From Alterirhizorhabdus solaris (GTDB lineage: Bacteria; Pseudomonadota; Alphaproteobacteria; Sphingomonadales; Sphingomonadaceae), in NCBI RefSeq assembly GCF_007785815.1, contig NZ_VNIM01000040.1, forward strand, positions 1 to 33,893: a stretch of 33,893 bases of DNA. Reading direction: 5' to 3'. Below the pieces are notes generated by a model, which made no database searches, was not told where the DNA came from, and saw only the letters and a list, made by a program, of their open reading frames with translations. Of the stretch, positions 7,285 to 15,223 are shown in pieces (position 1 is the stretch's first letter; every line of letters begins with the position of its first letter). A program made the position numbers and the translations under genes.

Positions 7285-8120
7285 GCCATGTCCTCCGCCA
7301 GATTTCCTTCCAGCGCGCTGCGCCGTTCGTTGACGAGGTTGATGATCGCCGCCGCCGTCTCCTCGATCGAGCGGCGGGTGACGTCGATCACCGGCCAGCC
7401 GTTATCGGAGAAAATGCGGCGGGCGAAGGCGAGTTCCGCCGCCACCGCCGCCTGATCGACGTACGGCGTCTCTGGCGCCTGCGCGAGCGAGAGCAGGCGG
7501 TTGCGGCGGATCTGGATCAGCCGGTCCGGGCTGGTGGTGAGGCCGACGACGAGCGGATGACGCAGATCGAACAGCGACGGCGGCGGCGGCGATTCCACCA
7601 CCAGCGGAATGTTCGCCACCTTGTAGCCGCGGTTCGCCAGATAGATCGAGGTCGGCGTCTTGGACGAGCGGGAGACGCCGACCAGCATGATGTCGGCCTC
7701 CTCCCACTCCTCGGCGGCGATGCCGTCGTCGTGGGCAATGGTATACTGGATCGCATCGACCCGCGCGAAATAGGCCGCGTCGAGGATGTGCTGCCGCCCC
7801 GGCCGCGCCTTGGCCTGCTGGCCGAGCAGCGTGGAAAGCGCATCGATCACCGGATCGAGCGCCGAGACCGAGGGCAGGCCGAGGCCGTGGCAGCGCGATT
7901 CCAGCCGGTGCCGCACGTCGGGGTTCACCAGCGTGTAGATCACCAGCCCGGGGCGCGCGGCAATCTCCAGCATCACCCGGTCGAGATGTCCTTCGGAGCG
8001 GACCATCGGCCAGAAATGCTTGATCGTCTCCACCCCGTCGAACTGGGCGAGCCCGGCCTTGGCGATGTTCTCCAGCGTCTCGCCGGTGGAATCGGACATC
8101 AGGTGGAGGTGGAGCCGCAT
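7281..8120 (-). CDS. ppsR: Pyruvate phosphate dikinase / PEP synthase regulatory protein
   Basis: A 279-residue bifunctional kinase-pyrophosphorylase of the DUF299 family, which phosphorylates a threonine of pyruvate phosphate dikinase or PEP synthase using ADP and removes it with phosphate. The N terminus MRLHLHLMSDSTGETLENIAKA is characteristic, and the P-loop-like VGVSRSSKTPTSIYLA is near residue 150. I start at ATG 8118-8120, where a GGGGGG run lies at a suitable distance; an ATG two codons upstream is also possible. Which enzyme it regulates is not shown. It is the first gene left of the putative origin, and the ppsR/hemE arrangement matches origin regions of other alphaproteobacteria. 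Confidence 0.92.
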   Translation of the reverse strand: MRLHLHLMSDSTGETLENIAKAGLAQFDGVETIKHFWPMVRSEGHLDRVMLEIAARPGLVIYTLVNPDVRHRLESRCHGLGLPSVSALDPVIDALSTLLGQQAKARPGRQHILDAAYFARVDAIQYTIAHDDGIAAEEWEEADIMLVGVSRSSKTPTSIYLANRGYKVANIPLVVESPPPPSLFDLRHPLVVGLTTSPDRLIQIRRNRLLSLAQAPETPYVDQAAVAAELAFARRIFSDNGWPVIDVTRRSIEETAAAIINLVNERRSALEGNLAEDMA

Positions 8121-8178
8121 CACCATCCCCCCCGCATGACGGGAGAGGGGCGAGGCGACCGCCCCTTGCGGATGATCC

Positions 8179-8187
8179 TGTGGACAA
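8179..8187 (-). promoter_or_regulatory. Near-consensus DnaA box
   Basis: The plus strand reads TGTGGACAA, the complement of TTGTCCACA, one mismatch from the DnaA consensus. It has the same orientation as the perfect box 123 bases away. Confidence 0.6.
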
Positions 8188-8301
8188 GCATGGGGACGGC
8201 GCTAGCGGAATCGCGGCCCCCCGCACAAGTCGCGGTTTCATCCCCGCTGGGCGGACTCGGTTCGCGGACCTTTCCACAGGCACACCACGTTTTCCCCAGC
8301 C

Positions 8302-8310
8302 TGTGGATAA
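8302..8310 (-). promoter_or_regulatory. Consensus DnaA box
   Basis: The plus strand reads TGTGGATAA, the exact complement of the DnaA box TTATCCACA. It is the best box in the ppsR-hemE intergenic block. Confidence 0.8.
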
Positions 8311-8455
8311 CGGGGGCGGGAGGTGCGACTCCGGCGGCGCGAAAGGGTTCGGCACGAGTCAAGCTGTTGGCAAGTTTCGGCGGGGCGAATAAACCTCGCT
8401 CCGACCGCCCCCTACTACCCTCTACAGACTCTAAGATTCTCTCTTAAGGAAGTTT

Positions 8456-9526
8456 ATGGTGCACCCAGACGCGAGCGTCGCGACCGATCCGACGATGCCG
8501 GCGGCGACCGTCGATCGGCCCCTCCTCGCGGTTCTGCGCGGCGAGCGTCGCGATCCCCCGCCGGTGTGGCTGATGCGTCAGGCCGGGCGCTACCTGCCCG
8601 AATATCGCGCGCTGCGGGCCGAGAAGGGCGGCTTCCTCGCGCTGGCGACCGATCCGATCGCCGCGGCGGACGTGACGTTGCAGCCGATCCGCCGGTTCGG
8701 CTTCGATGGCGCGATCCTGTTTTCCGACATCCTGATGGTGCCGTGGGCGATGGGGCAGGATCTCACCTTCGGGGCTGGCGAGGGGCCGCGACTGGCGCCC
8801 CGGCTGGTCGATGTGCCGCTCGAGAGTCTGGAACCGCGCCACGAGCGGCTGGAGCCGGTGTACGAGACGGTACGACAGGTGAGGGCGGCCTTGTCGCCCG
8901 ACAGGACGTTCCTGGGCTTCGCGGGCTCTCCGTGGACCGTGGCGACCTACATGGTGGCGGGGCAGGGATCAAAGGATCACGCGGAAACGCGATTCATGGC
9001 GTATCGCGATCCCGAGCGGTTCACCCGGCTGCTGTATGCGATCGCCGAGCTGACGGTCGAGTATCTGGTCGGGCAGGTGAAGGCCGGGGTCGATGCGGGG
9101 CAGTTGTTCGACAGCTGGGCGGGCAGCCTCAGCCCCGAGCAGTTCGGCACGTGCGTGCTGGAGCCGAACGCCTGGATCATCCGTGAATTCCGCAGGCGTT
9201 GCCCCGGCGTGCCGGTGATCGGCTTTCCGAAGGGGGCCGGGGCCAAGCTGCTCGCCTATGCCGAGGCGACGCAGGCCGATGCGATCGGCCTCGACGAGAC
9301 GGTCGATCCGCGCTGGGCGAACGAGGTGCTGCCCGCCGGGCTGCCGGTGCAGGGCAACCTCGATCCGCTGGCGCTGGAAGTGGGCGGCGAGGCGCTGGAT
9401 CGCGCGGTCGGCCGGATCCGCGAAATCTTCCGCGATCGGCCGCATATCTTCAATCTCGGTCACGGCATCGGCCAGCATACGCCGATTGCACATGTCGAGC
9501 GTTTGCTGGAACTGGTGCGGGCCTGA
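8456..9526 (+). CDS. hemE: Uroporphyrinogen decarboxylase
   Basis: A 356-residue uroporphyrinogen III decarboxylase, which converts uroporphyrinogen III to coproporphyrinogen III in heme synthesis. The family signature PPVWLMRQAGRYLPEYRALR is near residues 34-53, and FSDILMVPWAMG and FAGSPWTVATYMV are also intact. The C-terminal FNLGHGIGQHTPIAHVERL is diagnostic. The start ATG at 8456 has AAGGAAG immediately upstream. It lies first in a rightward unit with hemJ (4-base gap), a short exported protein and probably rho. It borders the putative origin, so its dosage rises early in the replication cycle. Confidence 0.97.
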   Translation: MVHPDASVATDPTMPAATVDRPLLAVLRGERRDPPPVWLMRQAGRYLPEYRALRAEKGGFLALATDPIAAADVTLQPIRRFGFDGAILFSDILMVPWAMGQDLTFGAGEGPRLAPRLVDVPLESLEPRHERLEPVYETVRQVRAALSPDRTFLGFAGSPWTVATYMVAGQGSKDHAETRFMAYRDPERFTRLLYAIAELTVEYLVGQVKAGVDAGQLFDSWAGSLSPEQFGTCVLEPNAWIIREFRRRCPGVPVIGFPKGAGAKLLAYAEATQADAIGLDETVDPRWANEVLPAGLPVQGNLDPLALEVGGEALDRAVGRIREIFRDRPHIFNLGHGIGQHTPIAHVERLLELVRA

Positions 9527-9530
9527 TCCG

Positions 9531-10001
9531 ATGGTGGCATTGCTGGAGTGGATGCTGGTGACGAGTTATCTCTGGGTGAAGGCCGCGCATCTGATCTTCG
9601 TGATCTTCTGGATCGCGGGGCTGTTCATGTTGCCGCGCTTCTACATCTATCACCAGCCGACCGTGCCGGGGTCGGTGGAGGACAAGCAATGGATCGAGCG
9701 GGAGCGGCGGCTGCGCTCGATCATCCTCAACCCGGCGATGATCGCGGTGTGGGTGCTGGGGCTGGCACTGATCTGGATCAACCAGATGAACGGCCGCCCG
9801 ATCCTGACCGAGGGCTGGCTGCACGCCAAATTGCTCTGCGTGATCGCGCTGTCCGGCTATCACGGCTGGGCATCGGCCTATGGCAAGAAGATGGCTCGCG
9901 GCTACCGCCCGGCCAAGGATCGCACGCTGCGGCTGATGAACGAGGTGCCCGGCATCGCTACGGCGGTGATCGTGATCCTGGTGATCGTGCAGCCGTTCTG
10001 A
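9531..10001 (+). CDS. hemJ: Protoporphyrinogen IX oxidase HemJ
   Basis: A 156-residue inner-membrane protein with about four transmembrane helices, matching HemJ, the b-heme protoporphyrinogen oxidase used by most alphaproteobacteria in place of HemY or HemG. The first helix has SYLWVKAAHLIFVIFW with the conserved His20, followed by LPRFYIYH; later helices include LNPAMIAVWVLGLALIWIN and LLCVIALSGYHGW. Neighbouring hemE supports a role in heme synthesis. The start is ATG 9531, 4 bases after the hemE stop; a second ATG seven codons further is possible. The TGA stop shares its final A with the next start (TGATG). Confidence 0.9.
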   Translation: MVALLEWMLVTSYLWVKAAHLIFVIFWIAGLFMLPRFYIYHQPTVPGSVEDKQWIERERRLRSIILNPAMIAVWVLGLALIWINQMNGRPILTEGWLHAKLLCVIALSGYHGWASAYGKKMARGYRPAKDRTLRLMNEVPGIATAVIVILVIVQPF

Positions 10002-10342
10002 TGCTGATCGCGCTGATGCTGGCCGGCGCCGCCCCCGTTACGGATGCGGCGGCGACGGCCGACGTGCGTTGTCTGGTCGCGACGAGCGTGCTTGCCGAAA
10101 ATGGTGACAAGGCAATCGCGCAGATCGGCTATTTCGCAGCAATGTTCTGGCTGGGTCGTGTCGGCGACATCAGCGAAGCGGATCTGAACAGCAAAATGAC
10201 CGAACAAGCGCTGCACATGACCGCCGCCGACATCTCGCTCGAGCTGGTCCGGTGCGGCGCACTGATGAAGGAGCGCGGGGAAATGCTGGCCCGTGTCGGC
10301 GCGAGCCTGTCCCGCAAGGCGGCGCGGCTCGAAACACGCTGA
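10001..10342 (+). CDS. Small exported protein of unknown function
   Basis: A 113-residue protein I do not recognise. It begins with a short hydrophobic stretch (MLIALMLAGAAPVTDAAATA) that looks like a signal peptide with cleavage near residue 20, then a helical body of about 90 residues with two cysteines (Cys24, Cys85) that could pair in the periplasm. The C terminus is basic. The ATG shares one base with the hemJ stop (TGATG), so translation is probably coupled. Its position between hemJ and rho suggests a lineage-specific small gene. Confidence 0.7.
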   Translation: MLIALMLAGAAPVTDAAATADVRCLVATSVLAENGDKAIAQIGYFAAMFWLGRVGDISEADLNSKMTEQALHMTAADISLELVRCGALMKERGEMLARVGASLSRKAARLETR

Positions 10343-10359
10343 GGCAATCGCCGCGTCGC

Positions 10360-10388
10360 TTGACTCGATCCGTTCTCCCGCCTAGCTG
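10360..10388 (+). promoter_or_regulatory. Candidate sigma-70-type promoter for rho
   Basis: TTGACT (10360-10365) is followed after 17 bases by TAGCTG (10383-10388), a fair match to housekeeping promoters in the 139-base gap before rho. The -10 match is weak, so this is tentative. Confidence 0.3.
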
Positions 10389-10481
10389 CGCGATGAGGTC
10401 GCTGTGCCATGCGCGCGGCCCGTTTCCCCCGGCTTCCGCGTTCCCCACGCCCGATCGAGCCAGCGCCCCCAGGAAATACCC

Positions 10482-11738
10482 ATGCATCTCAAGGACCTGA
10501 AGAAGAAGAAGCCCGCCGAACTGGTGAGCATGGCCGAGGAACTGGGCGTCGAGGGTGCCTCCACGCTCCGCAAGCAGGACCTGCTGTTCGCCATCCTGAA
10601 GGCCGAGGCCGACAACGGCGAGACGATCCTGGGGCTGGGCACGATCGAGGTGCTGCCGGACGGTTTCGGCTTCCTCCGCAGCCCGGAAGCGAACTATCTC
10701 GCCGGGCCGGACGATATCTACATCTCGCCCAATCAGGTGCGGAAGTTCGGTCTGCGGACCGGCGATACGGTGGAAGCCGAGATCCGCGGCCCGAAGGACG
10801 GCGAACGCTATTTCGCGCTGACCCGGCTGATCTCGGTCAATTTCGACGATCCGGACGTGGTGCGCCACCGCGTCAACTTCGACAATCTCACGCCGCTGTA
10901 CCCGGAATCCAAGCTCACGCTCGATCCGCATGATCCGACCGTGAAGGACAAGTCGGCGCGGGTGATCGATATCATCGCGCCGCAGGGCAAGGGCCAGCGC
11001 GCGCTGATCGTGGCGCCGCCGCGCGTCGGCAAGACGGTCCTGCTGCAGAACATGGCGCGGGCGATCACCGACAACCACCCCGAGGTGTTCCTGATCGTGC
11101 TGCTGATCGACGAGCGGCCCGAGGAAGTGACCGACATGCAGCGATCGGTGAAGGGCGAGGTCATCTCCTCCACCTTCGACGAGCCCGCGCAGCGCCACGT
11201 GCAGGTCGCCGAAATGGTGATCGAGAAGGCCAAGCGCCTCGTCGAGCACAAGAAGGACGTGGTGATCCTGCTCGACAGCATCACCCGCCTGGGCCGCGCC
11301 TACAACACCGTCGTGCCGTCCTCCGGCAAGGTGCTGACGGGCGGCGTCGATGCCAACGCGCTGCAGCGGCCGAAGCGGTTCTTCGGCGCGGCGCGCAACA
11401 TCGAGGAGGGCGGCTCGCTCTCGATCATCGCCACCGCGCTGATCGATACCGGCAGCCGCATGGACGAGGTGATCTTCGAGGAGTTCAAGGGCACCGGCAA
11501 CTCCGAGATCATCCTCGACCGCAAGGTGGCGGACAAGCGCATCTTCCCGGCGATGGACGTGGGCAAGAGCGGCACCCGCAAGGAGGAGCTGCTGGTCGAC
11601 AAGGGCAAGCTCAGCAAGATGTGGGTCCTGCGCCGCATCCTGATGCAGATGGGCACGATCGACGCGATGGAGTTCCTGCTCGACAAGATGAAGGACTCGA
11701 AGACCAACGAGGATTTCTTCGACAGCATGAATCAGTAA
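10482..11738 (+). CDS. rho: Transcription termination factor Rho
   Basis: A 418-residue hexameric RNA helicase that ends transcription at Rho-dependent sites. The N-terminal helical part (residues 1-45) leads into the RNA-binding cold-shock-like domain with GFGFLR at 61-66. The ATPase core has the Walker A segment APPRVGKT (178-185), [13 protein letters not shown] and the Q-loop region [10 protein letters not shown]. Length and C terminus ([15 protein letters not shown]-type ending) are normal. The start ATG 10482 has AGGAAA upstream. An upstream extension of the same frame is not supported. Two hairpins follow the stop codon. Confidence 0.98.
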   Translation: MHLKDLKKKKPAELVSMAEELGVEGASTLRKQDLLFAILKAEADNGETILGLGTIEVLPDGFGFLRSPEANYLAGPDDIYISPNQVRKFGLRTGDTVEAEIRGPKDGERYFALTRLISVNFDDPDVVRHRVNFDNLTPLYPESKLTLDPHDPTVKDKSARVIDIIAPQGKGQRALIVAPPRVGKTVLLQNMARAITDNHPEVFLIVLLIDERPEEVTDMQRSVKGEVISSTFDEPAQRHVQVAEMVIEKAKRLVEHKKDVVILLDSITRLGRAYNTVVPSSGKVLTGGVDANALQRPKRFFGAARNIEEGGSLSIIATALIDTGSRMDEVIFEEFKGTGNSEIILDRKVADKRIFPAMDVGKSGTRKEELLVDKGKLSKMWVLRRILMQMGTIDAMEFLLDKMKDSKTNEDFFDSMNQ

Positions 11739-11781
11739 CCGGGGACGGCCGTTGGCGTGTCGCCATCGGACTCGTCCCGGT

Positions 11782-11836
11782 TCGGCCGGCGGGTGAAACC
11801 CGGCCGACGGCGCGGGCTTCGCCCGCGCCCCCTTTT
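11782..11836 (+). terminator. Tandem hairpin terminator after rho
   Basis: A first hairpin pairs TCGGCCGG (11782-11789) with CCGGCCGA (11800-11807). A second pairs GGCGCGGGC (11809-11817) with GCCCGCGCC (11821-11829) around a TTC loop and is followed by CCCTTTT. The second has the form of an intrinsic terminator. Confidence 0.75.
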
Positions 11837-11959
11837 GCGTAACGAAACATTGCCAAGCCGGCACCTTCACCCGGCTTCGCGCATTTTGCGTGCGGCATCA
11901 CGGGCGCGGGCCTGCTAGGCGCTCGCGGCACCGCGCGGACAGGAATCGAGGGACGGCCC

Positions 11960-12622
11960 ATGGGCGACATCTGGCAACATATCGTCACTGACTTCGCCAA
12001 CATCACGCAGCCCGCCCAGTTCGGCGCGTTCGTGCAGGTGCTGATGATCGATATCATGCTGGCGGGCGACAACGCGATCGTCGTCGGCGCGCTGGCCGCC
12101 GGATTGCCGACGGCACAGCGCAAGAAGGTGATCCTCATCGGTATCGCCGCGGCACTGGTGCTGCGGATCATCTTCGCGCTGCTGGTGACGCAACTGCTCC
12201 AGATCGTCGGCCTCGTGCTGGCGGGCGGCCTGCTGCTGCTGTGGGTGGCGTGGAAGATGTATCGCGAACTGCACCCCAAGTCGGCCGACGGCGGCGGATC
12301 GCCCGAGGTGACGGGCGATGAGAATTCGGGCGTGAGGCCGGCCAAGAGCTTCGCACAGGCGGCATGGGCGGTGGCGCTGGCCGATGTGAGCATGAGCCTG
12401 GACAACGTGCTGGCGGTGGCCGGCGCGGCGCGTGAGCATCCCGGCATCCTGATGATCGGCCTGCTGCTGTCGGTGGCGCTGATGGGCGTCGCGTCCAACC
12501 TGCTGGCGAAGTATATCGAGCGGTATCGCTGGATCGCCTACATCGGCCTGCTGGTGATCGTGTACGTGGCTGGCAAGATGATCTGGGAAGGCAGCCACGA
12601 GGTGCTGCCGCTGTTCAGTTAG
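11960..12622 (+). CDS. TerC family integral membrane protein (YjbE type)
   Basis: A 220-residue membrane protein of the TerC family, members of which are linked to manganese or other metal export, often from the cytoplasm to secreted enzymes. The paired acidic motifs typical of the family are present: MIDIMLAGDNAIVVGAL in the first half and ALADVSMSLDNVLAVAGAA in the second, in membrane helices with conserved Asp and Asn. About seven helices are expected, with a glycine-rich charged loop at residues about 108-130. The start ATG 11960 lies after GAGGGACGGCCC. I looked for a yybP-ykoY manganese riboswitch upstream and did not see one. Confidence 0.85.
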   Translation: MGDIWQHIVTDFANITQPAQFGAFVQVLMIDIMLAGDNAIVVGALAAGLPTAQRKKVILIGIAAALVLRIIFALLVTQLLQIVGLVLAGGLLLLWVAWKMYRELHPKSADGGGSPEVTGDENSGVRPAKSFAQAAWAVALADVSMSLDNVLAVAGAAREHPGILMIGLLLSVALMGVASNLLAKYIERYRWIAYIGLLVIVYVAGKMIWEGSHEVLPLFS

Positions 12623-12646
12623 GCCGCCGGCGCCGATGGAATCGAA

Positions 12647-12687
12647 GGGGGCGGGAGTGCGATCGGCGCACGCCCGCCCCCCTTTTT
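12647..12687 (+). terminator. Intrinsic terminator after the TerC gene
   Basis: A 15-base stem (GGGGGCGGGAGTGCG at 12647-12661 with its complement at 12667-12681, one internal mismatch) around ATCGG is followed by TTTTT at 12683-12687. It is a strong rightward terminator that also lies between the converging TerC and hydrolase genes. Confidence 0.88.
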
Positions 12688-12697
12688 CGTTCGGACC

Positions 12698-13402
12698 TCA
12701 GCCGAGATGCTCGGCGAAGAAGGCGCTGGTGCGGGCATCGGCCTTCTTGGCGGCCGCATCGTTCCGGCGCGAGCCCGAGGTGGCGGCGAAGCCGTGATCG
12801 GCGCCGGCATATTCCTCGATCCCGACATGGCGGTTGTCGTCCAGCGCGGCGTGGACCGCCTGCCGTGCGGCCGCGTCGATATGCGCGTCTTCCAGCGCGA
12901 AGTGTAGCAGCAGCGGCTTTCCGATCGCGTGCGATTCGCCGAGGAAGGCGTCGATCCGGCCGCCGTAATAGCCGACCGCCGCATCGGCATCGGTGCGGGT
13001 GGCCGAGAGGTACGCGAGCAGCCCGCCGAAGCAGAATCCCACCACGCCGACCTTGCCGTGCGCATCGCCGAGCCGGGCACGCGCCGCGCGGATGCTCGCC
13101 TCGATGTCACCGATCGCGCGGTCCACGTCGCACGCCTGCATCAGCGCTACGGCCTTCTCGAAATCACCGGGCGTTTCCGGTTCCAGCTCGACACCGGGCT
13201 GACTGCGCCAGAACAGATCGGGCGCGATCGCCAGATAGCCCGCCGCCGCCCATTCGTCGCACTTGGCGCGGATGCCCGGATTGACCCCGAAGATTTCCTG
13301 CACGACGATGACGGCGGCCCCGGCCGGTCCGTCCGGTTCCGCGCAGTAGCCGCCGAAGCGTGCGTCGTGGCAGAGCGTGTCGATGTCGATCATGGCGCCC
13401 AT
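12698..13402 (-). CDS. Dienelactone hydrolase family protein
   Basis: A 234-residue alpha/beta hydrolase of the dienelactone hydrolase family. The nucleophile is a cysteine, Cys124 in VGFCFGG, with Asp172 (ALEDAHI) and His203 (ADHGF) completing a Cys-Asp-His triad; Glu36 in VQEIFG is the residue known to activate the cysteine in true dienelactone hydrolases. The substrate is uncertain, since many such proteins are general esterases. The start ATG 13400-13402 has AAGGAGGAG about ten bases upstream, so the alternative start three codons inside is less likely. It is transcribed divergently from the DUF6489-type gene across 235 bases. Confidence 0.88.
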   Translation of the reverse strand: MGAMIDIDTLCHDARFGGYCAEPDGPAGAAVIVVQEIFGVNPGIRAKCDEWAAAGYLAIAPDLFWRSQPGVELEPETPGDFEKAVALMQACDVDRAIGDIEASIRAARARLGDAHGKVGVVGFCFGGLLAYLSATRTDADAAVGYYGGRIDAFLGESHAIGKPLLLHFALEDAHIDAAARQAVHAALDDNRHVGIEEYAGADHGFAATSGSRRNDAAAKKADARTSAFFAEHLG

Positions 13403-13637
13403 TGTCGTCTCTCCTCCTTTGATTCGTGATCGGCGTCCGGCCCGTGGGCCGTCACCGCTCGCCGCCGGACAATGCCCGATCGTGTCGCGGGTTGCCACAG
13501 AGAGGATCGGTTCCGCGCCCTGCCGCCGGCTGTGGTCCGAACCGGATCGACGGGAAAGATTGCGGCGTGCGGCATTTCCCGGCATCCCTCTCCCGGTAAA
13601 GCCCACGGGCGAAACAGGCGGATGGGGAGTGTGGGGC

Positions 13638-13877
13638 ATGAAGGTGACGATGGACGTGGATTGCACGCCCGCAGAGGCCCGCAATCTGATGGGCCTGCCC
13701 GATCTGAGCAGTATCCACGAGATCTATCTCGACAAGATCCGCCGCACCGTGGACGAGGGGCTGACCCCGGAAACGGTGGAGACGCTGATGCGCAGCTGGT
13801 CGCCGATGGGCGAGGCGAGCATGTCGATGTGGCGTCAGCTGTTCGAGCAGATGAGCGGTGGTCTCACCAAGAAATGA
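13638..13877 (+). CDS. Small protein resembling DUF6489
   Basis: A 79-residue acidic and methionine-rich protein (MKVTMDVDCTPAEARNLMGL at the start, MGEASMSMWRQLFEQMSGG near the end). It looks like the DUF6489 family found just before mnmE in Sphingomonadales; the function is unknown. The DVDCTPAEARNLMGLPDL segment is the recognisable part, and the C-terminal helix is amphipathic and slightly phasin-like. ATG 13638 is preceded by GGGGAGTGTGGGG. The gap to mnmE is 16 bases, so the two are probably co-transcribed. The family assignment is from memory and moderate. Confidence 0.7.
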   Translation: MKVTMDVDCTPAEARNLMGLPDLSSIHEIYLDKIRRTVDEGLTPETVETLMRSWSPMGEASMSMWRQLFEQMSGGLTKK

Positions 13878-13893
13878 CCGTGTCCCCGATCGG

Positions 13894-15168
13894 ATGACGA
13901 TCTTCGCGCTGTCCAGCGGCGCGCCGCCCGCCGCCATCGGCGTGATCCGGATCAGTGGGCCGGGGGCGGGGGCGGCGCTGGCCGCGATCGTCGGTCGCCT
14001 GCCGGCGCCACGCCGGGCGAGCTACGCTGCGTTTAGCGATCCGGCCGATGGCGAACTGCTCGATCGTGGGCTGGCGCTGTGGTTCCCAGGGCCGCGCACC
14101 GCGACCGGCGAGGATCTGGCCGAGCTGCACATTCACGGCGGGCGATCGGTGGCGACGGCGGTGCTTGCCGCGCTCGGCCGGATCGACGGCCTGCGCGCCG
14201 CCCTGCCGGGCGAATTCACCCGTCGCGCCTTTGCCAACGGCGCGATCGACCTGGCCGAGGCGGAAGGGCTGGCCGACCTGCTCGCCGCCGAGACGGATCT
14301 GCAACGCCGCGCGGCGCTCGCCAGCGCCGGGGGGGCACTCAGCCGGCAGGTCGAAGCATGGCGGCGCGACGTGCTGGGCATTGCCGCACAGGTCGAGGCG
14401 CTCCTCGACTTCGCAGACGAGGACGACGTGCCCGCCGACGAGGCCCCGGTCAGGGCCGCGATCGACCGCCTGTCGCACGAAATTGCCGCGATGCTGGCGA
14501 CACCGCCGGCCGAACGGCTGCGCGACGGCATCCGCGTCGTGCTGGCCGGGGCGCCCAACGTCGGCAAGTCGACCCTGCTCAATGCGATCGCGGGCCGGGA
14601 GGCGGCGATCGTCTCGCCGATCGCTGGCACCACGCGCGACGTGATCGAGGTGCCGGTGGCGATCGGTGGCATCCCATTCCTGTTCAGCGACACCGCCGGG
14701 TTGCGGGACAGCCACGACCCGATCGAGCGGGCGGGGGTGTCGCGCGCGGAGACGACGCTGGCGGACGCGGACATCATCCTCTGGCTCGCCGATCCCGCCG
14801 CCTGCCCGCATCGTGCGCGCGCGATCGTCGTGCATCCACGCTGTGACATCGCCCCTGCGCCGGCCGCGCCGGTGGATGTCGTCGTATCGGCGGTCGCGGG
14901 GGAGGGCATGGCCGCGCTGCTCGACCTGATCGTGGTGCGTGCCGGGCGGCTGCTACCTCGCGTGGGAGACGTGGCGGTCAACCGGCGTCAGCGTGACGCA
15001 CTGCAGCAATGTTCATCCGCGGTTTGTGATGCGCTGCGGCAGAGCGACCTGCTGCTGATGGCGGAGCATCTGCGCGAGGCGAGGCAGGCGCTCGATGCTG
15101 TCGTCGGCCGCAGCGGCGTGGAGGAAATGCTCGACGCCCTGTTCGGGCGTTTCTGCATCGGCAAGTGA
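13894..15168 (+). CDS. mnmE: tRNA uridine-5-carboxymethylaminomethyl modification GTPase MnmE
   Basis: A 424-residue GTPase that works with MnmG to modify U34 of certain tRNAs. The N-terminal folate-binding domain (1-115) has LHIHGG and [10 protein letters not shown]. The GTPase domain has G1 at 219-226 (GAPNVGKS), G2 GTT at 245-247 and G3 DTAGL at 266-270. The C terminus keeps the catalytic FCIGK motif with Cys421. The expected G4 motif NKxD is replaced by HPRCD at 314-318, which lacks both the Asn and the Lys while keeping the Asp. The short, proline-rich sequence after it is also unusual. The start is ATG 13894; a longer frame is not favoured. Confidence 0.95.
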   Translation: MTIFALSSGAPPAAIGVIRISGPGAGAALAAIVGRLPAPRRASYAAFSDPADGELLDRGLALWFPGPRTATGEDLAELHIHGGRSVATAVLAALGRIDGLRAALPGEFTRRAFANGAIDLAEAEGLADLLAAETDLQRRAALASAGGALSRQVEAWRRDVLGIAAQVEALLDFADEDDVPADEAPVRAAIDRLSHEIAAMLATPPAERLRDGIRVVLAGAPNVGKSTLLNAIAGREAAIVSPIAGTTRDVIEVPVAIGGIPFLFSDTAGLRDSHDPIERAGVSRAETTLADADIILWLADPAACPHRARAIVVHPRCDIAPAPAAPVDVVVSAVAGEGMAALLDLIVVRAGRLLPRVGDVAVNRRQRDALQQCSSAVCDALRQSDLLLMAEHLREARQALDAVVGRSGVEEMLDALFGRFCIGK

Positions 15169-15184
15169 CGTTCCACGTGGAACA
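15169..15184. other. parS: parS centromere site 1
   Basis: The perfect 14-base palindrome GTTCCACGTGGAAC (15170-15183) matches the parS consensus TGTTCCACGTGGAACA in 15 of 16 positions. It lies in the gap between mnmE and mnmG, one base after the mnmE stop codon. Confidence 0.88.
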
Positions 15185-15223
15185 GCTTTGACAGCGACCG
15201 CCACCGACCGTAGCGGTCGCGGC

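Larger units (their letters stand above)
8121..8455. other. oriC: Putative chromosomal replication origin (oriC) between ppsR and hemE
   Basis: This 335-base gene-free stretch separates divergent ppsR and hemE. It holds a perfect DnaA box (TTATCCACA on the minus strand, 8302-8310), a one-mismatch box (TTGTCCACA on the minus strand, 8179-8187), a weaker one ending in TCCACA (8270-8278) and a TCCCCA element (8293-8298) like the Caulobacter W-box. Six GANTC sites lie at 8208, 8254, 8327, 8356, 8427 and 8435. The part just before hemE (about 8387-8456) is locally AT-richer and could be the unwinding element. In Caulobacter and Rickettsia the origin lies beside hemE. The promoters of both flanking genes must also be here. 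Confidence 0.75.

Noticed and set aside
8443-8458. TTAA-N7-TTAA CtrA site next to the hemE start
   Set aside because: TTAAGGAAGTT is followed by TATG, so the second half-site is absent.
10170-11870. 566-codon frame antisense to rho
   Set aside because: It covers rho on the opposite strand, has no recognisable domain and is rich in His, Gln and Val as expected for a shadow of a conserved gene.
11840-11959. Possible manganese (yybP-ykoY) riboswitch before the TerC-type gene
   Set aside because: TerC genes sometimes carry this element, but I found no match to its conserved core loops in the 120 bases upstream.
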